DNA of 64,000 nucleotides from Robertmurraya kyonggiensis (GTDB taxonomy: Bacteria; Bacillota; Bacilli; Bacillales; Cytobacillaceae): positions 1 to 64,000 of the forward strand of contig NZ_SWBM01000006.1 of the NCBI RefSeq assembly GCF_005116465.1, read 5' to 3'. This document shows, piece by piece, positions 46,318-54,113 of the stretch. Within the stretch, counting starts at the first letter, position 1. Each line of letters opens with the position of its first letter. The notes under the pieces were generated by a model. The model ran no database searches, was not told where the DNA came from, and saw nothing but the letters and a program-made list of their open reading frames with translations. A program made the position numbers and the translations under genes.

Positions 46318-46596
46318 TTGAAGAGTATTGGAGTAGTTAGAAAGGTAGATGAGCTTGGCAGAATCGTATTACCTGTTGAATTAAGAAAGACGTTTAATAT
46401 TAAAGAAAAGGATCCAATCGAAATTTACACTGACCAGGATAAAATCATTCTGAAAAAGTTTATCCCTTATAAGGAGTGTGCAGTTACGGGGGAAGTACGA
46501 GAGGATAACAAAACGTATTTTAATAATCTTACATTAAGTCCTGAAGGTGTAAGATTGCTGATGGAAGAATTGAATAAGGAGAAAGTAACGATATAA
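46318..46596 (+). CDS. AbrB-family transition-state regulator
   Basis: The N-terminal 45 residues (VRKVDELGRIVLPVELRKTF) match the AbrB/Abh DNA-binding swapped hairpin almost exactly. The C-terminal half resembles the AbrB multimerisation part. The TTG start follows AGGGGGG. It could be a plasmid copy of abrB that influences host regulation or plasmid genes, and it sits at the junction of the Tn7-like remnant and the backbone. Confidence 0.85.
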   Translation: MKSIGVVRKVDELGRIVLPVELRKTFNIKEKDPIEIYTDQDKIILKKFIPYKECAVTGEVREDNKTYFNNLTLSPEGVRLLMEELNKEKVTI

Positions 46597-46663
46597 GAGT
46601 TCATCTTCCTTAATTCTTTATTTAAGTATTAATCAAAAATTTAAGAGGTCTACAGCTTGGAAT

Positions 46664-46708
46664 GGATTAGAAATTGTCGCCGTTAATATATAAGGTGGCA
46701 ATTTTTAT
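46664..46708 (+). terminator. intrinsic terminator
   Basis: AAATTGTCGCC pairs with GGTGGCAATTT through two G-U pairs, followed by a T-run. It closes the abrB-like gene. Confidence 0.75.
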
Positions 46709-46921
46709 GTTTTATAGGGAAAAGGAAAAGTAAGACTTGTTATTACCTTATCGATGCTGAATTTTTAATAGTGAGGGTGTTGGCGTTTTGGTTAATATTG
46801 GTGAATTTATGTATTATCGTTGTTCATTTCTAGAGTAGTAATTTAAAATGGTCTAACCAATCACAGTTACCTTTACTAAAAGTCTAATCCAAAGTTGGCA
46901 GTTAGTAAAAAACATATATTG

Positions 46922-47071
46922 TTGTACTTCGTAGAATTTGGTAGAATAATAACATAGTTATTTTTTATTTGCTCTATGAGCCTGATGTGGAAGTTTTAGC
47001 ACCCTATGGGATGCATATTTGTTTTGGAAGATTCCTTAGCAGAATTGCGTCTAATTATAGGGTGCTTTTTT
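46922..47071 (+). promoter_or_regulatory. promoter and structured leader A with terminator
   Basis: TTGTAC and AATAAT are spaced 17 bases and would start transcription near 46957. The leader then has GCTCTATGAGC (hairpin), CTGATGTGGAAGTTTTA and a 10-bp stem AGCACCCTAT (46998-47007) with ATAGGGTGCT (47057-47066) plus a T-run, a terminator with a 49-base loop. Its first 60 bases align with leader B at 52286, including GAGCCTGA, GAAGTTTTA and GGGNTGCAT blocks. It precedes the ubiquitin-like cassette. Confidence 0.65.
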
Positions 47072-47082
47072 GCGTTTACTAG

Positions 47083-47124
47083 CTGGAAGTATAGGTTATT
47101 CAACCTACACTTTCAGTTTTTTTT
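47083..47124 (+). terminator. second intrinsic terminator before the cassette
   Basis: CTGGAAGTATAGGTT pairs with AACCTACACTTTCAG (one mismatch) and eight Ts follow. Only about 25 bases separate it from the first cassette gene, so transcripts must escape it. Confidence 0.85.
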
Positions 47125-47147
47125 ATTACTTTTAGGAGGGAATTATA

Positions 47148-47483
47148 TTGAGTATTTTACAACGCTTTAATGCAAATGTAGACGAATATGCACTTGGTGA
47201 GCAAAGCACATTGAATCAAAGAATGTATCTTTTGAATATCATGCAGTTCGGTACAGCAGAAAAGTTAAAGGATGTTGATTTTTCTTCATTTAGTGCTTCG
47301 GAAGTAAAGTCTGTTATTGATGATCTATTTGAATATCAATCTGATGAAGTATCCGATCCGCAGTATGATGGAGAGTGTATTAACTTAGGAAATCCACTTT
47401 ACGAAATCAACGCCCTCGCAGGTATTAACCAAGCAATCATAAAGTTAAAACCTAAGAGAGATAGGATTAGGAGGTTTTTTTAA
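47148..47483 (+). CDS. hypothetical first protein of the ubiquitin-like cassette (111 aa)
   Basis: The TTG start follows TTAGGAGGGAA. The protein is helical and acidic in the middle (DDLFEYQSDEVSDPQYDGE) with a basic C-terminus. It overlaps the next gene start by one base. No family is recognised; a role in the cassette is inferred from position. Confidence 0.65.
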   Translation: MSILQRFNANVDEYALGEQSTLNQRMYLLNIMQFGTAEKLKDVDFSSFSASEVKSVIDDLFEYQSDEVSDPQYDGECINLGNPLYEINALAGINQAIIKLKPKRDRIRRFF

Positions 47484-48058
47484 TGGCCAAAGTCTGTTTT
47501 TATCCTGTTCAATTCCTAGAGGAAGCTCGTTATACAGCTGACAATTTATTGATTGCCAAAATGATGAGTGACCATGGAAGACCGTTAGATCCAGATTTGC
47601 AGTTCTACGTTAAAAATAGCAACAATGATTCGTCTTTGTTTTTTGATGCTCTCAATATTCTCTTTCAGGATGTAAAGATTGATGAAGAATATGATGAGAA
47701 AAAACACGAGACGAAGACGAAAATTGTGTTATGTAACGAAGAAATAAGTCGTTGGCAGCATCTTACAAAACAATTGAAGGAAACAAGTATGTTTTATGCG
47801 TTCAGAATGGTCCAAATTGGAATCGAATCCACTTTATTTACTTTAAGTGATTATTGTGACGCAGAAGTAGAGGGACATTTCATAGACCAGGGAATTATTT
47901 TAGAGATAGCCGGTTCTAGTAAATACACACTGTTTCATGAAATTTTAGAAACAATCCTTGCGTTTATTTGTGCACTTAATAAACAATTACAAATTTGGGA
48001 GGGCTATTATTATGAATACACAAAAGGAAGTAAACGAGACACGTATCACGCTTCGTGA
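47483..48058 (+). CDS. hypothetical second protein of the cassette (191 aa)
   Basis: A GGAGG stands before the ATG. The protein is mixed alpha/beta with acidic stretches (KIDEEYDEKKHETKTK), no membrane segments and no motif I recognise. Its end overlaps the start of the E2-like gene by 47 bases, so the two are translationally linked. Confidence 0.65.
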   Translation: MAKVCFYPVQFLEEARYTADNLLIAKMMSDHGRPLDPDLQFYVKNSNNDSSLFFDALNILFQDVKIDEEYDEKKHETKTKIVLCNEEISRWQHLTKQLKETSMFYAFRMVQIGIESTLFTLSDYCDAEVEGHFIDQGIILEIAGSSKYTLFHEILETILAFICALNKQLQIWEGYYYEYTKGSKRDTYHAS

Positions 48059-49172
48059 ACATGAAGCTATCGTTGAAAACATTAATACAGGGATTCCAAT
48101 GAATAGAAGGGCTATTACTCCATCTGACTTAGCATTATCAATGTTAGTTATTTTAGAGGATGAAGCGGTAGTTCAGTATTTGTTGAGAGAAAAGAACTTT
48201 GATGATATGTTCGAAAATTTTTTTAATGTTCAACATATTAACGGGGAATCCATGATAGAAGAGATGAAAACGATTCTTGGTATGGCACTTGATTATATTC
48301 AGAAAGCGGAAGATGATGAAGCTGTTACAGAATTTTTCCTAACACTTGTTTCTAAATTTGATCCAACAGAATTTTCCGAAGAGGAAACAATTAAAGCTTT
48401 GAGACGTTTTCTGAGTAGGATTTATACTTTCGAGGATAGGTCTCATATTCAGGAGCTCTTTACTCATTTATTGGAAGAAATAAATTTATTAGGAACGGAA
48501 ATGGTAGGACAGTTTGCTGGCAAGATAATGGAGCAACTACTTAAAAGTGTCAAAAAAAATACTCTGGACATAGAAATGATTCACTCGCTTTTTAAAGCAA
48601 CGTCTCTCGTAGCTGAGCGAGATTGGGTCTTAGAGGTTTTAGAACGCCATATTCCGAAAAAGAAGGTATGTTCGAGCCCTTTACTTCCGAAAAACTGTTT
48701 CATCTATCAAGAAATGATGGATGGTGCACTGATTGTTGGTATTGAAGTTGATTCCCAACGTTTCGATATCCATTATCATCGTAAGCAGTTTGAAGATGTA
48801 GGACACCCGAAGATGCTATTTTTATTTACTGTTAGAGGACAGAAGGTTTTAGGTTGTCAATTAGTCTGTGTAAAAGACCAGGTACTCACTCCTGATACAC
48901 AACTTTATCGGTATCCATTCAGTAATGTATTTGAAGATACACGTACATGCTGGCCGGACCTTAATTCGTATCAAATCAAAACTGTAGCCCATTTAGGAAC
49001 GATGCCTTTTGCTTTTCTTCATTCTCAAAACAATGATCATGCGTTTCGAGGAACGAATTTAGGTGAAATGTATCAGGGTTTGCAAGGGCAAGATTTTGAT
49101 AATGAAACATTGGTTAAGTTGGATATGACTTTTGAAGAATGGCTAGGCGTCTTGAAAAAGACTTTAGTATAA
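48012..49172 (+). CDS. E2-like (Prok-E2 family D / PRTRC protein B-like) protein
   Basis: ATG 48012 follows GGGAGGG and is preferred to the longer frame from 47958. The first 210 residues are all-helical and unrecognised. The C-terminal 170 residues resemble the ubiquitin-conjugating (E2) fold of PRTRC cassettes. VGIEVDSQRFDIHYH looks like a beta-sheet edge, then YRYPFSNVFEDTRTCWPDL matches the family pattern P-x-N-V...C, with the Cys as candidate thioester acceptor. It should carry an activated ubiquitin-like protein handed over by the E1-like enzyme. Assignment rests on motif and context. Confidence 0.65.
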   Translation: MNTQKEVNETRITLREHEAIVENINTGIPMNRRAITPSDLALSMLVILEDEAVVQYLLREKNFDDMFENFFNVQHINGESMIEEMKTILGMALDYIQKAEDDEAVTEFFLTLVSKFDPTEFSEEETIKALRRFLSRIYTFEDRSHIQELFTHLLEEINLLGTEMVGQFAGKIMEQLLKSVKKNTLDIEMIHSLFKATSLVAERDWVLEVLERHIPKKKVCSSPLLPKNCFIYQEMMDGALIVGIEVDSQRFDIHYHRKQFEDVGHPKMLFLFTVRGQKVLGCQLVCVKDQVLTPDTQLYRYPFSNVFEDTRTCWPDLNSYQIKTVAHLGTMPFAFLHSQNNDHAFRGTNLGEMYQGLQGQDFDNETLVKLDMTFEEWLGVLKKTLV

Positions 49173-49203
49173 AAAACACACTTACACTTAGGAGGAAATG
49201 AAT

Positions 49204-49581
49204 ATGTTTAATCAATTAAATCTTTTTGGAGATCAAGAAATTAAAGTTACAAAAAAGGAAGAGGAAGTAAAGAACGAAAAGGGTAATACGAAAGTTTCCA
49301 CATCTACTAAAGGAACGAAAGGTGCTGCTTCTACGTCGAAAGCTCCAATTAAAAAGCCGGAGATTAGGGTCTTTGCAGATTGGACAATCCACTATTACGG
49401 AAATCGACATGAAGTAACTGAGTTTGTGCCTGATATTCCTGAAGAGGGCATTACAACAGAAACTCTTCGTGAAGCAATGGTTCTTGAATTCTACGAGATG
49501 GAGAAAGAACGTACACACTTTGATTATGACGCTGAAAATAAAAGGTTATATCCGAAAGTATCGGGTGGTGCTAAAGGATGA
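49204..49581 (+). CDS. ubiquitin-like modifier (PRTRC protein C-like)
   Basis: ATG 49204 is 8 bases after AGGAGG and is preferred over ATG 49198, which is 2 bases away. A Lys/Thr/Ser-rich disordered tail (residues 10-50) precedes a small beta-grasp-like domain beginning EIRVFADWTIHYYGNR. The C-terminus ends VSGGAKG, so a Gly-Gly pair lies 3 residues from the end, similar to processed ubiquitin-like proteins. Only removal of the last residues would expose GG. A 4-base ATGA overlap couples it to the peptidase gene, which could do that. Fold assignment is inference. Confidence 0.6.
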   Translation: MFNQLNLFGDQEIKVTKKEEEVKNEKGNTKVSTSTKGTKGAASTSKAPIKKPEIRVFADWTIHYYGNRHEVTEFVPDIPEEGITTETLREAMVLEFYEMEKERTHFDYDAENKRLYPKVSGGAKG

Positions 49582-50225
49582 AATTAGGAATCCACACCTA
49601 TAACTGGTCACTCTCAGATTTACTAGAGAGTGGCTTGCAGCCTTTTAATGTTGTAGCGGGTAATGATGGGAGATTGTACGAGATTCGTCATTCTGGATTA
49701 GGCACGATTGTAGTACCTGCTGAACATTTAAGGAAATTAGAAAAAATACCACAGGGTTTTCAATTTAACCTTCCACATATTCCAGGAGAGAAGTTAGCTA
49801 AAGCTATCACTTTCTTTCGGGATTATTGTAGTAATGGGACAGATTTAGAAGTCATGGTTAGTTTTTTCTATAATCCTAAGACGCAAGACTACTTTGTCGA
49901 TTGTCCGATACAGAGGGTTTCCAAAGTTCGTATCGAATATGAGGAACTTAATTACGAAAAAGAAGGGTTCATTGAGGTGCTTCAAATACATTCTCATAAT
50001 AGTATGGATGCCTATTTCTCAACTGTTGACAATAATGATGAGAAACGTTTCTTACTTTATGGAGTGGTCGGTAAGGTAGATCAAGAACAACCCTGTATGA
50101 AATTAAGAGCAGGTGTGAATGGTCATTTTTACGATTTACCTTTGGATTACATCTTCGATGAACCGATTTTAACCAATGAAGCTGATTATCCAGCTAGTTG
50201 GCACAAAAGAGTTTCGAGATTATAG
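49578..50225 (+). CDS. JAMM/JAB metallopeptidase (PRTRC protein A-like)
   Basis: The C-terminal half holds a perfect JAMM motif: His138-Ser-His140, seven residues, Ser148, two residues, Asp151, with Glu91 as the probable upstream catalytic base. Such Zn peptidases cut isopeptide or C-terminal bonds of ubiquitin-like proteins. The N-terminal half is unrecognised. The gene overlaps that of the ubiquitin-like protein and is followed by a terminator and then the E1-like gene. It may mature the modifier or remove it from targets. Confidence 0.85.
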   Translation: MKLGIHTYNWSLSDLLESGLQPFNVVAGNDGRLYEIRHSGLGTIVVPAEHLRKLEKIPQGFQFNLPHIPGEKLAKAITFFRDYCSNGTDLEVMVSFFYNPKTQDYFVDCPIQRVSKVRIEYEELNYEKEGFIEVLQIHSHNSMDAYFSTVDNNDEKRFLLYGVVGKVDQEQPCMKLRAGVNGHFYDLPLDYIFDEPILTNEADYPASWHKRVSRL

Positions 50226-50256
50226 AAGAAGGGCTATTTGCTCTTCTTCTTTTTTA
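50224..50256 (+). terminator. intrinsic terminator inside the cassette
   Basis: AGAAGAAG pairs with CTTCTTCT, extended by GC pairs, followed by a T-run. It lies between the peptidase and E1-like genes and would lower or gate E1 expression. Confidence 0.8.
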
Positions 50257-50303
50257 CTATTCAAAATGGTAATAGTACATTACGAATTTGGAGGAATATT
50301 CTA

Positions 50304-51233
50304 ATGAAAAATTTATTAAATATATTGGAAAACGATAAAAAGAAATTATTTTTTGACCTTGTTCAAATTGGCGCAGGTGCCAATGGTGGAGCATTCTTTA
50401 GGTCACTTTGCCAAGATATAGCGACACATTTTGCTAGTTTTAGGTCGAAAAAGGAGGATGCTGTTACATTCGGTGTTAATCTTGTCCTTTGTGATGCAGA
50501 CCGATATGAGCCGAAAAATTTAGCGAATCAATTATGTTTGAGTGAAGATTTAGGTTATTTTAAAGTGGAGGCCTTGGCTGAACGTTATTCTGATGTTTAC
50601 GATGTATCAGCAGGAACTGTAACTAGTTATGTGAAAGACTTTGATATGCTGGACCGATTATTTATCGATAAAGATGTTAATGATTCTTATCAACAAGTGA
50701 AGTTCCTATTGGGTATGGTCGATAACAACAAAACACGCCAACTATTCCATGATTATTTTTATTCGGACCATGTAGAGAGTCTAATATGGATTGATACAGG
50801 TGTGACAGGAGTAGAGGTGCTTGATAAACCAGAGGAATATTGGACAGAGGAAGAACGACTATCTGTTCAACAAAGTGGGTTTTCGGGCCAAGTAGTTGTC
50901 GGTTTAAAATATAAAGGTGAAGTCATTTTAAAACCGGTCACCGATATTTTTCCTGAAATGCTAGAAGATGCAAAGAGTTCATTTCCAGACGAGTCTTGTG
51001 GTGAATTAGTAATCAATAATCCTCAGAGATCCGCAACAAATCGAATGGCTGCTCTTCTAGCTAATAATATCATGAATAATTTATTCCATAGCCAAGCTAT
51101 CTTCAATCATGTGCTTAATTTTAATGCACAGACAGGTATGAGTGGAGGAAGAGTCGGCTTTATTACTGATGAACAGGTTGAGAAGTTTAAACTTGTTAAA
51201 GGAGGCAAGCAACATGACTTTAGTGAAGTTTGA
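50304..51233 (+). CDS. ThiF/E1-like adenylyltransferase
   Basis: The start at 50304 follows TTGGAGGAA; the frame is open upstream to 50238. The Rossmann motif GAGANGG (residues 23-29), LVLCDADRYEPKNLANQ (the acidic pair and Asn-Leu-x-Asn segment) and MVDNNKTRQ match ThiF/E1 enzymes that adenylate the C-terminal Gly of ubiquitin-like proteins. Cys232 (DESCGE) is a candidate catalytic Cys. The usual NxxR has Gln in place of Arg. It should activate the modifier encoded two genes upstream and pass it to the E2-like protein. Confidence 0.85.
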   Translation: MKNLLNILENDKKKLFFDLVQIGAGANGGAFFRSLCQDIATHFASFRSKKEDAVTFGVNLVLCDADRYEPKNLANQLCLSEDLGYFKVEALAERYSDVYDVSAGTVTSYVKDFDMLDRLFIDKDVNDSYQQVKFLLGMVDNNKTRQLFHDYFYSDHVESLIWIDTGVTGVEVLDKPEEYWTEEERLSVQQSGFSGQVVVGLKYKGEVILKPVTDIFPEMLEDAKSSFPDESCGELVINNPQRSATNRMAALLANNIMNNLFHSQAIFNHVLNFNAQTGMSGGRVGFITDEQVEKFKLVKGGKQHDFSEV

Positions 51234-51435
51234 TGAAACTGTAGTAACAGTTATCGGTAGAGAAAAAGACCATTTTACGGTTTTGACTCGGGAGCGGGAA
51301 GTTAAAAGGATTCCTGCTACTAATATCCTTGCTGTTAGTGATGTTGATGTTAAGAAGACATTGAAAGAAGTCAGTAGCCATAAAGTTGTGTATTTACCTG
51401 AATATAGAAAACTTAAGAAGTACAAATGCGATTGA
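51214..51435 (+). CDS. small protein at the end of the cassette (73 aa)
   Basis: ATG 51214 has AAAGGAGG 8 bases upstream and overlaps the end of the E1-like gene; the longer frame from 51142 is rejected. The protein is basic and strand-rich (VVTVIGREKDHFTVLTRERE). No family is recognised. Position suggests a role in the cassette. A terminator follows. Confidence 0.6.
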   Translation: MTLVKFDETVVTVIGREKDHFTVLTREREVKRIPATNILAVSDVDVKKTLKEVSSHKVVYLPEYRKLKKYKCD

Positions 51436-51444
51436 GTAAAATTA

Positions 51445-51481
51445 AAGCACCCTAATAATAACGGAATTAGGGTGTTTTATA
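51445..51481 (+). terminator. terminator after the cassette
   Basis: AGCACCCTAAT pairs with ATTAGGGTGTT, followed by T-rich sequence. Confidence 0.85.
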
Positions 51482-51547
51482 ATTTATTCAATATATTAAC
51501 AAAAATATAGTACAATATACCTTAATTTTTGAGAATAATATTACATG

Positions 51548-51572
51548 GTATACATATATATGCTATACTATC
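51548..51572 (+). promoter_or_regulatory. CATATATATG palindrome, putative operator
   Basis: TATACATATATATGCTATA contains the palindrome CATATATATG also seen at about 53272, 54200 and 59309. Here it stands ahead of the 51607 gene within its promoter, near TATACT. Confidence 0.45.
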
Positions 51573-51606
51573 CTTTATATAATCTAATAGAAGAGGTTTT
51601 AATAAT

Positions 51607-52254
51607 ATGAGTGTTCGTAATGTGGTACCTATACAAATTAATATTAAGGCGGACAATGTGGTTTCATATGAAGAAGGTTTGACCTTTCTTCAGAATCATG
51701 ATGTAGTGAAGGAACTTGGATTTAAGTATTTAACATCCGTTAATGATTGCGTAGAAATGCTTGATCTAACAAGGGCTACATTTGAGCGCAATATTTTAGA
51801 AAATGAGATTGTTGGTATTGGCGTACGGCATTTACATGTCACAGGAGTAAACTTTCCTCGAACACGAATTTATATAGAAGCAAATGATTTGATTCAATAT
51901 CTTATTGATTATTGTTCACTAACATATTGGAAAAAAGAAAAAGTAACAGGCGATGAATATCGACTTAATAAACTTATGAGTGACCAAATAAATAATGAAG
52001 ACATAGAATACCTAGCTAGGGCTTTAATGGATAGAAGATTCAAATCCAATAAACAGCTAGAGGTTGAATATAAGAGAACTAGACCGATTGTAAGTAGGCT
52101 CTCAAATATTATTGATTCTATATCATTTTCATTCCCAGGTAGTCAGAGACAATTAAAGCGAATGGTCCTTTCACCAACTGATTCTAATGAACAAATGGAA
52201 GCGTACTTTACAAATTATAAAAGTTATGAAAATAAAATCGTGAAAGTTGATTGA
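51607..52254 (+). CDS. hypothetical protein (215 aa)
   Basis: Soluble, mixed alpha/beta protein. It has no recognisable motif. Its middle part (YLTSVNDCVEMLDLTRATFERNI) looks helix-turn-helix-like, so DNA binding is possible but unproven. The start has AGAGGTT upstream and a palindromic operator before that. It is followed by a promoter and leader B. Confidence 0.6.
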   Translation: MSVRNVVPIQINIKADNVVSYEEGLTFLQNHDVVKELGFKYLTSVNDCVEMLDLTRATFERNILENEIVGIGVRHLHVTGVNFPRTRIYIEANDLIQYLIDYCSLTYWKKEKVTGDEYRLNKLMSDQINNEDIEYLARALMDRRFKSNKQLEVEYKRTRPIVSRLSNIIDSISFSFPGSQRQLKRMVLSPTDSNEQMEAYFTNYKSYENKIVKVD

Positions 52255-52388
52255 GTTTTTATTTGCTAATTGGTATACTAATCGTAGTTATTTTTTTATT
52301 TGCTCTTTTGAGCCTGAACTTGAAGTTTTAAACCCTACGGGTTGCATTAATTTTCTTTTTAGGAGAATTTTGCCCGTGGGGTTTTTTT
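52251..52388 (+). promoter_or_regulatory. promoter and structured leader B with terminator
   Basis: TTGAGT and TATACT are spaced exactly 17 bases, giving a start near 52286. The leader opens AGTTATTTTTTTATTTGCTC, then TTTTGAGCCTGA and GAAGTTTTA, as in leader A. The terminator stem AAACCCTACGGG (near 52330) with CCCGTGGGGTTT (near 52373) is 12 bp with one G-U pair and ends in seven Ts. The gene at 52451 starts about 60 bases later. Confidence 0.7.
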
Positions 52389-52450
52389 GTTTTTCCGGGT
52401 TTTACGAGCAATTGAAGATAACTATTTACAATACACTTAGGAGGAATAAT

Positions 52451-53143
52451 ATGTTTGTGCTAGGATTCTTGTGCGTTTGTATTTGCGTTGGTCTATTTGC
52501 TGTTTCGTTATCCTTATTCTCAAAGAGTGCTGAACAGCGTGCTAGGGCAAATACAGAAAAATTCTATGCTTTACAAATAAGAGAAGAAGCGGAGTCTATA
52601 AGGTTACGGAATGAACTTTTTGAATTGGAGAAATCTACCTTGAAAAGTGTAAAGCTTGCATCCGATATTCCTATCGAGAAGTCACTATCAGTACAACCCG
52701 TTACTCATGATCTAGGTCAAGAGGTAATTGATTTCCCTGTAAAGGAAGTTCAGTTGAAGGAACTTGATTTAGATGAAAAAGCATTAGAGTTTGTTAGCAA
52801 GTTTCAACCTAAACAAGAGGAAATTCAGCTACCAAACGTTACAGTATATGAGGAACCTGCAGCCTGGTTCTCATTCCCTGAAGTTGATTTACATATGAAT
52901 GACCGTCCAATGCAAGGTTTATATTACGTTGCGGGAAAGGTTATGGATGTGTTAGATGAAATGTCAGCGGTTATTAGTGATGGAACTGGAGAGAGAATGG
53001 TTTATCACAATAAAGTCCAAACGTTGTCTGTTGGAGATGTGATTATTTCGCAAGTAGAAGTCCATAAAGGTGTATGGCATTTTATTAATATTTGGGAAGT
53101 TAACAATAACAAGACTGAGCAAGAAGTGAAGGAAGCTATATGA
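52451..53143 (+). CDS. membrane-anchored coiled-coil protein with OB-like C-terminal domain
   Basis: ATG 52451 is set by the leader ATACACTTAGGAGGAATA; the 68 extra codons upstream lie in leader B. One N-terminal membrane segment (residues 2-23) is followed by a helix-rich charged stretch (25-60) and a C-terminal beta domain (YYVAGKVMDVLDEMSAVISD) that looks like an OB fold. Such architecture occurs in plasmid envelope or transfer proteins, but no family is recognised. Its leader contains the attenuator-like element. Confidence 0.65.
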   Translation: MFVLGFLCVCICVGLFAVSLSLFSKSAEQRARANTEKFYALQIREEAESIRLRNELFELEKSTLKSVKLASDIPIEKSLSVQPVTHDLGQEVIDFPVKEVQLKELDLDEKALEFVSKFQPKQEEIQLPNVTVYEEPAAWFSFPEVDLHMNDRPMQGLYYVAGKVMDVLDEMSAVISDGTGERMVYHNKVQTLSVGDVIISQVEVHKGVWHFINIWEVNNNKTEQEVKEAI

Positions 53144-53150
53144 TTACGGG

Positions 53151-53182
53151 AAGAGAGAAAATTTTTTTCTCTCTCTTTAATC
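53151..53182 (+). terminator. intrinsic terminator
   Basis: AAGAGAGAAAA pairs with TTTCTCTCTTT, followed by a T/A-rich stretch. Confidence 0.8.
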
Positions 53183-53265
53183 GGTTTTTATATGAGTCTA
53201 ATGACTTCGTAAATAAGACCTATTAAAGAGGGAGAAAATAGAAAATCTAAAAAAATCGTTTAAAT

Positions 53266-53290
53266 ATTACGCATATATATGTATAATAGA
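53266..53290 (+). promoter_or_regulatory. CATATATATG palindrome, putative operator
   Basis: GCATATATATGTATAATAG places the palindrome over a TATAAT -10 box. It precedes the 53359-54113 pair. Confidence 0.45.
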
Positions 53291-53358
53291 ATGGAAATAA
53301 TGTCAATTTATGTCGGAACTTATATATATTTGTAAAACTAAAGTCACGGGGGATAGTT

Positions 53359-53817
53359 ATGAAGAGGAATGAAATTGTCTATACAGCAGAAACTCTTAAT
53401 GACATGACAATGGAATTATTGATCAAACGCTTAACAGAGGAATCACCGCATTTATCTAGCCCTGAGCACGGGCATGGTATATTAGAGATTATTTATGCCT
53501 TTAATTCACCACCAAGGATCAGTGATAAATATTCTATTATTAGTAATAGTGGTGGTGATTTCGAAGTTCTATTTCCATCAAAGAATTATGATGAACTCTA
53601 TCTAAAGAACAACATTAGGTACCTGTATTATATAATTACAAGATACTTAGCGACACGTATTGTCCCGCAAGGGAGGTTAACCGTTGAATTTCAGAACGGC
53701 AAAATAATAAATTGTACAGTAAATAATGAAGGTACATATAAAGACTTGGAACGGTCGGGGAAACCAAAATATAATTTAGATGATTTTCTTGCGGATGATG
53801 AGGAGGAAGAAGAATGA
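53359..53817 (+). CDS. hypothetical protein with acidic tail (152 aa)
   Basis: A CGGGGGATAG site precedes the ATG. The protein has predicted mixed secondary structure and a very acidic C-terminus (LDDFLADDEEEEE). It overlaps the next gene by 4 bases, so translation is coupled. No family is recognised. Confidence 0.65.
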   Translation: MKRNEIVYTAETLNDMTMELLIKRLTEESPHLSSPEHGHGILEIIYAFNSPPRISDKYSIISNSGGDFEVLFPSKNYDELYLKNNIRYLYYIITRYLATRIVPQGRLTVEFQNGKIINCTVNNEGTYKDLERSGKPKYNLDDFLADDEEEEE

Positions 53818-54113
53818 TTCTAGGTAATGCAACTAGTGCACCCTTAGTCCAGTTCGAAGAGGACACTTTATTGCCTAAAGTTCCAAATACTACGCAGTCA
53901 GAATCTTTCTTCTTAGATGTCCTTTCCTTTTGCCAACAATGGGGAGTAATGTTTTGTATCGTTGGGGCTTTACTTTGTTTTGTAGTGGCTAAGGTTTATA
54001 AAGTAAGGAAAAATCCTAAGTCTCAACGTATGTGGCGATTTTGGTCATATGGATTTATATTTATTGCAGTCTTTTTTGCGTTCTTACCATACATTGCTTT
54101 ACGATTTTATTGA
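53814..54113 (+). CDS. two-span membrane protein (99 aa)
   Basis: Two hydrophobic segments (about residues 42-62 and 76-96) are separated by a basic loop (KVRKNPKSQR). Small two-span proteins are frequent in plasmid transfer regions, but there is no specific match. It is coupled to the acidic protein by ATGA overlap. A terminator follows. Confidence 0.65.
   Translation: MILGNATSAPLVQFEEDTLLPKVPNTTQSESFFLDVLSFCQQWGVMFCIVGALLCFVVAKVYKVRKNPKSQRMWRFWSYGFIFIAVFFAFLPYIALRFY

Noticed and set aside
52247-52450. Upstream extension of the 52451 gene
   Set aside because: The in-frame codons run through the promoter and structured leader B with its terminator; the conserved AGGAGGA leader sets the start at 52451.
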